The notes beneath the pieces are model-generated. The model did not search any database. It saw only the letters and a program-made list of their open reading frames with translations, and was not told the DNA's origin. From Physcia stellaris (Eukaryota > Ascomycota > Lecanoromycetes > Caliciales > Physciaceae), in assembly GCA_018902385.1 (NCBI GenBank), contig JABSSW010000040.1:124001-188000 (forward strand): DNA of 64,000 bases. The letters run 5' to 3'. Both the position numbers and the translations under genes were made by a program. This document shows, piece by piece, positions 1 to 11,446 of this stretch (its first letter is position 1; every line of letters starts with the position of its first letter).

Positions 1-843
1 GCCAGACTAATGCTCTTTTGAGGTTTCGTGGAAAATGTCGTTGAGTCTCGCACAACCTCCAAACAGCCATCCTACAGCCATTTTTTGTCCATGGATAGAA
101 GTTACGGCGGTTCCAGTCCGGTTTTGGGGGGAATACAACCGTCTCTCTGCATGTTCGATGCTGATGGTCTGGAAACCTCGATGCAGTTTAGACACTTCTC
201 TTCCACGGTTTTCCTCGATTTGATTGTTTTCTCCACTCTCTGTTTTTCATGGCGTTGAGCTATCTCTCGCTAGGTACATGTATTATATGCGGCTCATGCA
301 GGTTTTTGTTCTCTTGATTCGTCTGATCACGTTTTTCTGCAAATCCCACGCGGGACTTTATGACTGTTCGTCATATCATACTGGTCGGGCTGTAGGTACT
401 GTAGATGAGTCTCTTTGATTATTGCTTGAACATCTCTCCCGTTGAATTTGCCTTTGCCCAAAAATCAAGGTTGAGGTAACTTGTGAGAGCCTTATTGCCG
501 CCATATGGCCGTAAAATCACCGGCCAAAGACGCCGTCAGCCTAGCTCTTCGTACCTGGCTCGTCAAGCTTTTTAATTTGTTGATGATCAGCAGAAGGATG
601 TAGATGCGCGCTCCTTAGCAGTAATCATCAAAATAGCGCCTCGCTCGCTTTTCGAGGCCCATGAGGCCAACGTCTGTAGAGTAGGTACTTCGCGATTCTC
701 TCTAAATTCAGGCTTGCGCGAGCTTTCTCGCATCTTCGCCTGCTTTGTGCTACTTTGTAGATCATTATTTGATTTACATATTCGTCATTCACCATCTCGA
801 AAGGATTCTGTCCACGAATCGTAAAGAGTGGAAATAATCCGAA
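1..843. other. Intergenic, no gene recognised; decayed repeat
   Basis: I see no convincing gene. Short open frames overlap on both strands without domain signal. Positions 168-220 hold a degenerate copy of a short repeat (AACCTCGAT, TTTAGA, GGTTTT blocks) that recurs at about 3385, 3565, 4170 and elsewhere up to 4.7 kb. The last few hundred bases should contain the promoter of the GMC oxidoreductase gene. Confidence 0.5.
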
Positions 844-3099
844 ATGCACCTAAAGCTATCGCATGCTCTATGGCTCTGTCTATGTCCTGCAGGAGTATTT
901 GGAACCGCCAATCTTTTGACTTTCGTTGATGGGGGAATTGGTAACATTCTCGGGACTGCATTTGGGACTCCTGGCGCAAATGCGACCTTTGACTATGTTA
1001 TCGTTGGTGGAGGCACAGCGGGCTTGACAATAGCTACAAGATTGGCCTCAGACCCGGACATTAGCGTAGCTGTTATTGAGGCTGGAGGCTTCTACGAGCT
1101 GGATAATGGCAACAGAAGCGTAGTCCCAGGATATGCGAATTTTTTCACAGGCTCGGATCCCAAGAATTACCAGCCATTGATCGACTGGGGCTTTTCCACT
1201 GTACCGCAAGCTGTAAGCATAGCATTCTACTGAGTTTTGATCTTGACGACTCATTTTCCGTTGTCGGCAGGGGGCCGGCAATCGTACAATGCATTATGCA
1301 CGCGGCAAGACATTGGGTGGCTCATCTGCGCGCAATTACATGGTATATCATCGGTAAGCTCTCGAGGCGTCAAAACTGATATAAATGCGCCAGCGGTGTA
1401 AGCTGATCAACGTTCAGTCCTTCAAAAGGATCTCTGCAAAAGTGGGCAGACGAAGTTGGTGATCAGAGCTATTCTTGGGATGCTTTCCTGCCCTTTTACA
1501 AGAAGTCCTGCAAGTATACCTCCTTCGATCCAGGCCTATACGATAATTCAACTATCCTACCGCAAGATCCAGGACTTTTCGATACGGAAGGTGGACCTCT
1601 GGAAGTGTCTTTCAGTAATTACAGAGATGCGTTTGGCTCATGGGCGCAAAAGGGTTTCACTGCCGTGGGCATGAATATCATCCCAGGTCTGAACGGAGGT
1701 GTTCTAAATGGTTCTGCGTACTCAACCTTGACAATCGATCCCAGGAACGGATATCGCTCGTCCTCGGAATCTAGTTTTCTGCAAGCTGCGTTACAGAACG
1801 GTACAGCCCCCACAATATACAAGAATTCGTTTGCTCGCAAGATCTTATTCACGAATACTACGGCAACTGGCGTATTGGTGACAACAGCTAGCTCTTATGG
1901 GACTGAGTCTCTCAACTTTACATTGAGCGCACGGAAAGAGGTTATAGTATCTGCTGGCGCCTTTCAATCGCCCCAACTACTTATGGTGTCTGGCATCGGA
2001 CCTCGTGATGTCCTGCAAAAGTATGGAGTGCCGCTGATCAAATATCTAGCTGGGGTAGGTCAAAACATGTGGGACCATGTTCTCTTTGGCGCAAATCGCC
2101 GTGTAAATGTCCTGACCGCATCCGCGTCCTTGAATGACCCTACCACAGCTGCAAAACTTGCTGAACTGTTCCGTACCAATGCATCAGGACCTTTAGCCGC
2201 GTTCGGAGCAGGTTACTATGGGTGGGAGGATCTTCCAGAGCCATACCGTGGAAACCTGTCGGACCATGCAGTCTCAGCGCTGAACGGGTTTCCATCAGAC
2301 TGGCCAGAACTTGAGTGGCTTCCTATCAGCGCATACCTTGGTTACCAACGCAATCGACAAACAGAGGACCCACGCGATGGATACAACTACGCGACAATTA
2401 ATCCAGGCCTGATTGCACCGCTGTCTCGCGGAAGCGTCAGTATTCGAAGTGGTGATATGACCGATCCTCCAGTCCTGGACCCTAACTGGCTTTCCGATCC
2501 CACGGATCAAGAAATTGTTAGCAAATTCCAGTTTCGTTGCTTCACTTTCTTCTCCCTCCTACGACGTAGCTGTTGTTTCTGAGCTTCAAATGTCGACCAT
2601 TCCATTATGTTCTACAGGGACAAAGAAACACTGTAGTCGGCAATGCTGACTGAATTGCAATTAGGCAGTCCAAGCATTCAAACGCTCACGTCAGATCTGG
2701 AATGTGTTTGCCGAGCAAGGACTGACCGTAGGCGACGTCGAGACTCTCCCTGGCCTCAATGTGACCTCGGACAAAGATATCCTCACTTATATCCAGAACA
2801 GTCTGATGACCATCTACCACGCCGCCGCAACGTGTAAAATGGGCAAACCGGGTGACAAGATGGCAGTCTTGGATAGCCAGGCCCGAGTCTACGGCACCCA
2901 GAATCTGCGAGTGGTGGATGCTAGCTCATTTCCGTTTCTTCCGCCTGGTCATCCCCAGTCGACGATTTATGCGTTGGCGGAGAAGATCGCTGAGGATATA
3001 ATGGGTCGGAATGTGCCGCCCGCAGGCTACTCGATGACTGGGTATGAAGAACAACTGGCTGTTTCGAGAGACCATGGCAATGATAGCGTAGTCCCGTAG
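844..3099 (+). CDS. Secreted GMC-family FAD oxidoreductase (AA3-like)
   Basis: Flavin-dependent alcohol, aldehyde or sugar oxidase/dehydrogenase of the glucose-methanol-choline family, probably secreted. Model: exons 844-1212, 1271-1353, 1418-2516, 2665-3099; 1986 nt in frame, 661 aa. The N-terminus is a hydrophobic signal-like stretch (residues 1-20). The dinucleotide-binding motif YVIVGGGTAG lies at about 51-60, followed by VAVIEAGG. GGSSARNY is the family's flavin-contact segment. The C-terminal block carries both catalytic positions: the His of IYHAAATCKMG (about 569) and the His of PPGHPQST (about 613), 44 residues apart as in glucose oxidase. Length fits the family. The third intron (148 nt, donor GTTAGC) is the least certain. 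Substrate cannot be told from sequence; no partner genes adjoin it. Confidence 0.9.
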
Positions 3100-5782
3100 A
3101 TCTGCCTGGATGCCCTTTAAGTCTGGTCAACCTGTTGTGCCGAGTCTCAAGCTTCGAAGGCAGCTTGCCTCCTATTTTATGAACCCTAAGCTTTTCCTAT
3201 TCGAGGTTCCACTCTCTTTTTGCTCGAATGTAGAGCACCAGACTGACATCCTCTCAACACCATTTTCATCCCAAGATCATCTCAAGAGCATCTCAGGCAC
3301 GAACCGATCTCACACCCATTTCCGTTCCACAACCACCCCTAAACCGTTTTCTGCCTGCCGCTCCCAATTCCATGCTACAGTTGTGGAAACCTCGATCGGG
3401 TTTAGATCTTTCCCTTTCGGGGTTTTGAGATGAATTTCGTTGGAAATGGAACAAAATGAAACCGATTTTCGTCGCACGGCGGTTTGCGTCTCGCAACGGT
3501 TCCGCAACCCACAACGGTTGCACAGCTATCAGGTGTCCGGTCTTCAAATTCCAATGCTCATATCGAGGAAACCTCAATCAGGCTTAGTTGTTTCTCTTTT
3601 TGAGCATTTAAAGTAAGCTTACTGTGTGCAAGGACCTATTCGTAACATTATTGCCGTAACACCACCACCTTGAAACAGTCCGTGGAACGAAAAAATTCCC
3701 GCATTATTCTCTATTTTCGACGGTTATCCTATGGAAAACCCTTTCCAGAGTTTCTTGCATCAGATCGTTGGAAGCAGAGTCACACCTCATACGAGTTGGC
3801 AGCTGGCTGTCACCGGGTTGATAGCTAGTTGTCGTCCGGTTGATAACTGGCTGCCAACCGGTTGCCAGCCGGTTTGAGTTGCAAGAGATTCGATGGATAA
3901 TTCAGCAAAACCTCAAAACGGATGGATCTAAACCTCATTGAGCCTTTTACACTTCTATCATCGAAATTCCGAGCTGTTCACCAAGCCTGAAAATTGACCG
4001 TCTGCTTTCGACGGGTCTTCCTTGCAAAACCCTCAAGGAGGTTTCGTTCACTGATTCGAAGCAGATTCACACTTAAATCGGCGATCTCTTGGTGACCGTG
4101 GCACAAACTAATCGTTGCTCGCCAACAAAAGCTCCACATATGTGCCTCTCGGATCCCAAATTTCGACTTCGAAAGGCAGAAAACCTCGATCGGGGTTAGA
4201 CTCTTACCTGCTTGAGGTTTTGAGATGCACTTCGTCGAGACTACACATGACGCCGGGGGTTTCTACAACACCTTCAACAAATAAATCATCCACTTGTTCC
4301 AGCACACCCTTCCAATGGCGTTCTACGTCCACCAGAAAAGATTACTTAATGTGAAGCCGAAAGTTGCGATCCATTTGGCATGTTACTTCATACACCGGCT
4401 GGCGTAGTTGTTGTGGCCAAAACGGTGTGAGGCCTCACATAGAGCCTCGATAGAATCACCTAGCTCGGTCCTCCCAGCTGAGGTTTTCAAGTGTACTTCC
4501 TCGAGTCCAGTATTGCCGAGCGGGGTGCAGGTAACCTTTCACAACGCTCAAGCTTTTGCACCATACAAACAGAGACTACCAGTCAGCCACTACCATCGGT
4601 CTCCGATGCTTGCGGATGAGCTCGGATTTACCTAGCTATTTCCTTATCGAGATTTCGAGATATTTCTTCGTGGAATTTCGGCGATCCATGCATATTCTCC
4701 CGCTCAGCGGATGTAATGATTATACCTATTTCATCGCCCGAGATCTAGGACATTCCGATCTCTCGTCTGAGCAGAGAGGCTTTTCTTCACAGGGATTCGC
4801 GGTGGTTTATATCCTTTGGTAGCCCGAAAAAAGGGGTCTCGTGGCTTCGGGCAATACAAATCTTTACATCTTGCAGCGTCATCATTCCAAACCCCAGCTC
4901 AGGAACACCTTCCTTCTCACGTCCAGGATCCTCGTACCCCTTTTCCTTTCTGCTGCAAGAGGAAGCCGCATCAGCGTGAATCAGTCTAGCCAGAGAGCCA
5001 GGGAACCGCGTTGCGCCATTGGTATCATACAAGCAAGTACGGCCTTTGCTGCTTGCTCTCGGAATCCCGAAATTTATTTATCCTCAACAGTCATCAGATA
5101 CTTACCCGTACCTGCTTTGCTAACGCTTCCGAAAATGTCTCACTGTACTCTAGCCGATAGGACTTGTATCAGCATAACGTTTCCAAAGCCGAAATCAGCC
5201 AACTTGGTCGCATAAACCATTGATCGTGGGTCAGGACCTCACTCAAACTCGGGGCCGTTATGGTAGGTGTGATCAGCTACACGGCGAAGTCTCTAGCTCC
5301 TCTTCGCTAAGCCTGCGAGGTCTACGGGCTACTTCCGAGACCGAAGGACCAATACGTCAACGCATTAATTGAACGGATCAGGTTCCAAAGATACCTTTCT
5401 GGTATTACATAGATACAACAACTGACTTATCCACACTAGACCAACGGGGGCTACTGGCCTCTCATCCGCTTGTCGGTTTTTTTCAATGCGAGTGGTGGGC
5501 TCTTACGCATTCTCGAAACCCTTAACATAAATCTCTCTAGCTAGACAGCCGGATGGCTTCATTCTTATTACTCCACGGATCTCGTCACTCTGTTTTTCAA
5601 AATTTTATGGCGTCCTCATGCTTGATTGAGAGAGAGAGAGAGAGAGATCACCGTACTCAGGACTACTCGACATGAGGGACCTATGATCCTTTCGTATGAA
5701 TTAAGTAGGTACCCAACCGTCTCATTCTGAACCCCTACCCACCTACTCCTAATCCAAAGGAAACAAACCGTACAACCCGCGC
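3100..5782. other. Gene-poor region with relic repeats
   Basis: No gene recognised in 2.7 kb. It contains several diverged copies of a short unit built from AACCTCGATCGGGTTTAGA and GAGGTTTTGAGATG blocks (about 3385-3450, 3565-3612, 4030-4060, 4170-4235, 4475-4520, 4645-4690). A local CCGGTTGATA/GCCAACCGGTTG repeat lies at 3795-3875, and a (GA)n microsatellite at about 5629-5647. It resembles old, decayed transposon or satellite DNA. Open frames here (up to 124 aa) show no domain. Confidence 0.5.
5629..5647. repeat. (GA)n microsatellite
   Basis: Uninterrupted GA dinucleotide repeat of about nine units in the gap downstream of the polymerase alpha gene. Confidence 0.9.
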
Positions 5783-5829
5783 TCAAAGTCTCCCTTCCAC
5801 TCCCCCTTCCTCATCCTCTCCCCACCTCC

Positions 5830-8800
5830 TCACCTCAAAGCAAACCCAAACAACCCCTCCATCTGTACCCACACCCGTCCACACTTCGCAAGATACCCCT
5901 CCACCACGCCCCCAGCGTCCCAAACCTCTCCCGATTCCACTCCGCCACAGCCCTAACCCTCTCCTTCTCCTCCCCTCGCCCATCTTCTCCTTGCGCTCAA
6001 CATGCTCGACATCCCACAAGCCCCTAAAATACAGCAACTGATTATAAAGCCCCCTTTCCCCAAACTCAAACCCCATACGGCCCAAACAGCCCTCCGCGCG
6101 TCCTCGCGGGCCCAGACACCGGTGCCCGTACACGCTCATCATGCGCGTCCGGTTGCCGCAGCTGGGATCGTCGCACACGAGCCAGCCCTCGTAGTACCGC
6201 GCGCACTGGACGCGGATCGCGTGCTCCAGCTGCGCGACCAGTGTCAGGGGCGGGAACGTGCGGCCGCAGGATGGGGACGGGCAGACGATGCCCTCCGGCG
6301 TGACGGCGTCGATGGACGCAGGCAGGCCTTCGAAGGGGAAATTGTGTGAACAGTAGCGGCAGCGGAGCGTCAGGGGGGTGCAGTCTTTGAAGCGGACGGC
6401 GTCTGGGATCTGGCTTTCGAGGGGGAAGATCTCGGTGTTTTGGGCCGCGGTGGAGGTGGAGGTGCCGATGGTGTATTTCCTCGTGTCGAGCCCTAGGCAT
6501 TCGGCGAGGTGCAGCGCGTCTGTGCCCGGGATGGGCGCGCAGAGTCGCTCGATGGGGGGGAAGATTTGCTTGTGGAGGTACCATTCTATGTCTGGCTTCA
6601 GGGACGAGGAGGCGGAGAGGACGTCTTGGGGCGCGAAGGCGCGTTTGGCGACCGGGTCGGAGGAGGGGACGTTGGAGGAGGCGGTGGAGGTCATGATGTA
6701 GGAGATTACGTCGTTGACGCGGACGGATTTGCCCTGGGCGAGGGAGCGGAGCGCGACTTGCACTTGAGGCATTGAGTCGGGGTTGGGGTAGTCTTTTGGG
6801 TTTTTGCCGAGTTTCTGAGGGCGGTGCGTAAGTCAGGTTGATCAGAAGGGTTTAAGGAAAGGGAGGGGCTTACGGTAAAGATGATGTATTTCTGAGAAGG
6901 AATCTTCTCTTCTCTCATATTCTCCGAGAGTTCGCGGAGGTAGTCGTGGACTTTGCCCACGACTGTTTCTGACTCCTCGCCAGAGAGTATCATGTTTAAC
7001 AACTTAGATGATGCTTCCTTGGATAGGGCGCAGTACTCTCTTCGCTTCATGTCGAGACCTTTGACTTCGAGCTTGTCGACATACCTACCGTCCACCTCAA
7101 CCATGTTGATCGCCGCATACTTCTTCTTCGCATGAAGGAGCAGGCGCCGGAAGATGTTATCTATGTCAATCTCTAGAAGCTTGTACCGTTCGTTGACTGA
7201 ACGCTTGAAGTCATTGCCCATCTTGAGCGCCTCTGCAATGTTGTCCGCGTTGGTGTTGATCATGACCGAATCAGTGTCGCCGTAGATGACACGCAACTGG
7301 GTGCTTTCAGCCAAGTCTTTTGTGCTGCGCAGAATTTCTCGACCTTTGAAGGTCGTGAGCATGGCCAAGGGGCGGGCATAAAACCTGGATTGCGTATATC
7401 CAAGACACCCGTACATCGAGTTAGCGGTAAGCTTCAATGCAAGCTGCTTGATGTCCCACGTGGCTAGCTGATCAGGCGTCGCTTTCTTGTCTTTCATGAG
7501 GCTTTTGACTTGTCGTCGGCGGCTGACGAGTGTAGCGATTAGTCTAGGTAAGATACCCTGATCTTGATCTTTGGGGACTTCTGGAACCTTATCCTCGTCC
7601 TCGGACTGCGAACTATTAGATATGAATCACTCAATGTATGCGGAGTAGAAGCGTACCTTCTCAAACCTGTCCACTGTTGTAAAGCAGATGTTGTATTCTT
7701 GGATGATGCTAGGATACAGACTGTTGAAGTCCATAACCAGGATGAATTTGTCGTAAAGCCCCTTTTCCGGCTCAAAGACGAGACCACCTTTGTATTTGTC
7801 TTTCTTTTTGACATCGACGCCATCATCACCTTCAGGGTTCTCTTCCTCGACCTTTGGCTTCCCTTTGCCATAGATCTTGTCAGGGCAAATGTACTTATTG
7901 CGGTGGAACTCGTGCAACAGAATGTACTCGTTTCGCTCAGCCCGAGTACCACTTAACGTACGGGCCCAAGAATTTCCAGCCAAGTTTGTCAAGACCTTAG
8001 TCAGTGGTAGCATCTGAACACGCAGTGCGATAGCAGCAATAAAGTAGGTATCCGCTTCGCAGTGATTTACGTAATTTAGAAGCCCATCTCTTGTCGATGC
8101 CCATGACTTGAGTGCTTCTTCATTGTCAAGTTCGCGTCGAGGGTTTCCCTCACCCAGATACAGGGTACACATCTCTGTAAGACTCCATGACTGGCATTTT
8201 GTCATGAGTGACTACACACTGATTAGCTTCGGTATCTTCCTTTGAAGTTTACTGTTGCTCACCTTGCCCATATCGTTCGCAACATCGCATAGAAGTCGTC
8301 CAGACACCAATTGACGTTCGGCGAAGAAGCTCGAACCGCCTTTACCCAAGTTTTTGGGCCATTCGCTTCGTCGCAACCTTCCTATACGGTGCCAGCCGGG
8401 CGTCTTCCTCTCTCGCATACGGCTGAGGAGGACGGGATAATCAACGTCTTGTAGTTGATGGCCCATGATTACATCTGGATCCGTCCTTTCCAACAACGCC
8501 AAGAATTGGGATAATAGCAATGGTTCAGTTTTGGCAAGTATGATACTGCTACGCTGCTTCTTACTTGTTGCCTCGAAATTAGTAGGGAATGAAGTACCGG
8601 CAGGTCGCATTATCGTGTAGGATTTACACGGCAGTTTTTCAGGTGCTGTAGTATCGTTGAGTGAAATGTTCTCGTAGACGCGAGCGCTGGCTACAAGTAT
8701 TTCCTGTTTGTTCTCCTTCACGTTCAAAGTCGTGCGCAGCGCAATACTCATGAAAGTCAATGGCGGTGCATCGATATTCTCAGCCGCTTCGGTTACAACA

Positions 8801-10563
8801 ATCTTCTTGGGATTCGCCACTTGAAGTTCGACCTTGCACCAAGATGCATTGTTGAGCTGCGTGAACTCTCCCTTCTCGATCGTTAGCCAGCAAGGTCCCA
8901 TAATATTCTTCCACAGGACGAATTGTTCGAAAAGGGCAGTAGTTGTTCCAAAGACATGCGAGAATGTCTCTCCTGTCATGTTGTTTGGCAACGCCGGCTC
9001 TAAGAGAACATTAGTGCTGGGTCAAAAAGTTATAATGGCAGGATAACCTACTGTCATAAGGATACATGCACTTGAGGTAGTCTGCTTCTTTGGGAATATC
9101 TGGAAGCTCGAATGCGTATTTCCGAGTCGATGACTTGATCTTGTGCATACCAGCTCGAAGCTTCGACATAACGTCGTCGACTTCCTGGTAGACTTCAGGT
9201 ATACCGATTTCCTCAGAAGTTTCCCGGCCGTGACCTGGATTCTGTGAGTTCGTATGTCTCAAAATTAATGATCAGCACACTCACGATGGCGATGAGCTCG
9301 TGGAAGGAAGAAAAGTTTTCGCAGAATGTTATCCACTTTGACGAAAGCGCTCGCATATACACCAGTACTTTTATCCTTGACCTTACCAAACAGGCATAGG
9401 CTTCCATTGACCTCTGTGAAATCGGTCCAAAACACCCGAAGACTGCCGTCATCCTCGGCTATATTCTGGACGTCAATTTTCCCATAGCTCTTCGAATCAG
9501 TGCTTGGGCTACTGAGAACGTTGAGCTTTGATGTGACATCATTCCATGATGACGGGTCTACAGCGTCGGCCGGTGGCCTTGTTGGAGACGAGCTTTCTGG
9601 GGATGGATACGGCTGATGCTTCAATACCTTAGGGATAGGTCGCGATCCAGACATGTTGATACTAGCTGTCTTGACGTTGTGATCACCAGCCACTTGTGCT
9701 ATCTCCATCATGTCATCGTCGTCTTCCTCTTCAATTTTGGCAACTGACTGCCCTTTCCGTTCGACTACTTTGGTAGTGGGCGATGACGGAAGAGGATCAC
9801 TCATTGGTGCATCATCCTCGTTGAAAGTTAAGGGTAACGCATCGTCATAATCATCGGTGGTATCCCTTGGCGGAGTGTTCATTAAATGAGCCCCGTTGTC
9901 CTTATGAGTAGCCTTTGGCAGCTGAAATCTGTCCTCATGTGATATCGGCGGTGACAAGACGCGAGTTTTGCGGCGGGAGGCTGTTTTGATTGTTTTGATC
10001 GGAAGACGAGACGGAAGATTGGTGTCGACTTCAGCCAACATATCCGCCATAAACGCTGCATCCTCAGCGGTAGCGATAGGCTAAGACTTCAATCAGCATG
10101 GATTAAAATGGACAGGTAGGATACCCACCTTGGGCTTCGGCGCTTGAGCGACTGGGCCATTGCTAAAATATCTGTTGATGCTGTTGTTGGCCTTTTCAAT
10201 CTTCTCTTTTTCTTCTTCGCGCTTTCTCTTTGCTGCCGGTAGGTGTTAATATCATAAGTGTAGGATAACCTGAAAGGGCGTACCAGCTTTGCCTCGCAAG
10301 GGCATTTCTCCTTCGCTCCCACTGGCACTTTCGTATCTTCTTTCGCCCATCCATTCTTCACGGCCATCGTCGGCATAACCCTCACCATTGTCGTCTATGA
10401 CGAAATCATCTTGATCCAGACGGGCTCTGACAACCTTCTTGTAGCCCTCTTCGTCGACTTCTTCGTACAGGTCTTGCTCTTCTTCGACCTTGTACGTATC
10501 TAATCGCTTTTTCCCGGATGCACGCAGCGCCCTAAGCTCTGCAAGACGAGCCGCTCTTGACAT
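5830..10563 (-). CDS. POL1: DNA polymerase alpha catalytic subunit (C-terminal frame broken)
   Basis: Family-B replicative polymerase that extends RNA primers in the Pol alpha-primase complex in the nucleus. Exons, 5' to 3' on the minus strand: 10563-10284, 10232-10129, 10080-9285, 9234-9052, 8999-8263, 8211-7657, 7605-6874, 6814 to the end; introns 48-59 nt. As sequenced the last frame runs to a stop at 5783-5785, giving 1472 aa, close to the yeast length. Polymerase motif A ([14 protein letters not shown], about residue 865), motif B ([13 protein letters not shown], about 945) and motif C (YGDTDSV, about 995) are intact. Two C-terminal Cys4 zinc sites follow (about 1281-1312 and 1343-1372). 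The exonuclease domain lacks the proofreading acidic motifs, as in the family. After about residue 1405 the conserved tail appears only across two successive -1 frame changes, ending at a TGA at 5830-5832; the coordinates given use that stop. Confidence 0.95.
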
Positions 10564-11446
10564 GTTGCAGGCTCAAGAGAAGTGAGAGGGGATAAGGTTG
10601 AGGGCTTTTTCAGAAACATCAATGTCTGTGTATATCGCGATAGTAGAGAATTAACTTCCTCGGTGGGCGTGTCGAACAGTCGCGGTAACGCGACGCGAAT
10701 CCCTGCTTCTGGGGCCACGCTAGCAGCCGGGGCTTGGCAACAGGTCTTAGAGTACTTTATGACACCAATGACGATTGGGTTGATGGACTGCTGACATTGA
10801 AAATTCTGGACCTTCTCTCGTGAGATGGAACGTTAATGATCTTCTTCCACCGTGTTGGGGAAGCTTGTTGAAGTCGCGCCTTTGCGGCAGATGCCAGGGC
10901 CTCAGTTGTCTCATGCCATCGACATGCCATGAACCCGACGCATTACGGCCACATGTTCAATTGACCATACTTCACTCGTACCGTGCCAAGTAGGCCAGTA
11001 CCGAATGCCCTTCATAACAAGGAATCGTCGTACGAACGGTTGTAAAATTGATGGACAGTGATAACGGCCATCGTTTTCAGGCTTCGCATAACGGTTGGCG
11101 GAATCGAAGCTGCTTCCCTGGAACGCTCGGCCGCGATCTGGTACTACTATTGCACATGGGGAAGGTTTGTTCGTCATGAGCAGTAATGGTGAAAGCTTGT
11201 ACGAGTACGCTTCTCGACCTCCAGAGGTGGGGTTGACGCCAGCTGCAGGATCGAATGCGGGGAATCCTTCAGCGACCTCAACGACCAAAAACGGTTATGT
11301 CGGCTTTTTCTTCTCCTTTCGTCCTTTCGTCCGTCATTTCTGTATCAGAACCTCATCGCATTGAATCCTTCTTGTGAAATACCCTCCAAAGTCCCTTCCA
11401 AGCTTCACCTCTTAGTCTCGTTTGTCAAGTCGTCGGCAGCGTCATC
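10564..11446. promoter_or_regulatory. Divergent intergenic region POL1 / monooxygenase
   Basis: The 883 bases between two divergent start codons should hold both promoters. Open frames on both strands (for example 10911-11288 minus) show no family signal and are treated as chance. The only motif I would point to is the ACGCG pair near 10690. Confidence 0.5.
10687..10699. promoter_or_regulatory. Candidate MBF/MCB (ACGCG) sites upstream of POL1
   Basis: The stretch AACGCGACGCGAA contains two adjoining ACGCG cores 125-135 bases upstream of the POL1 start codon. MCB elements (ACGCGT-type) drive G1/S expression of replication genes, including polymerase alpha, in yeasts. The match and position fit, but a 5-base core is short and binding is inferred. 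Confidence 0.4.

Noticed and set aside
5783-5830. The sequenced POL1 3' end as the genuine C-terminus
   Set aside because: The Arg/Gly-rich tail has no resemblance to the family, whereas the other two frames carry the conserved ending.
9231-9290. Apparent frame shift between POL1 exons 3 and 4
   Set aside because: Using the acceptor ATCCAG at 9235-9240 instead of CACAG joins CAT-C to GT-CAC in frame and yields [12 protein letters not shown], as expected for fungal polymerase alpha.
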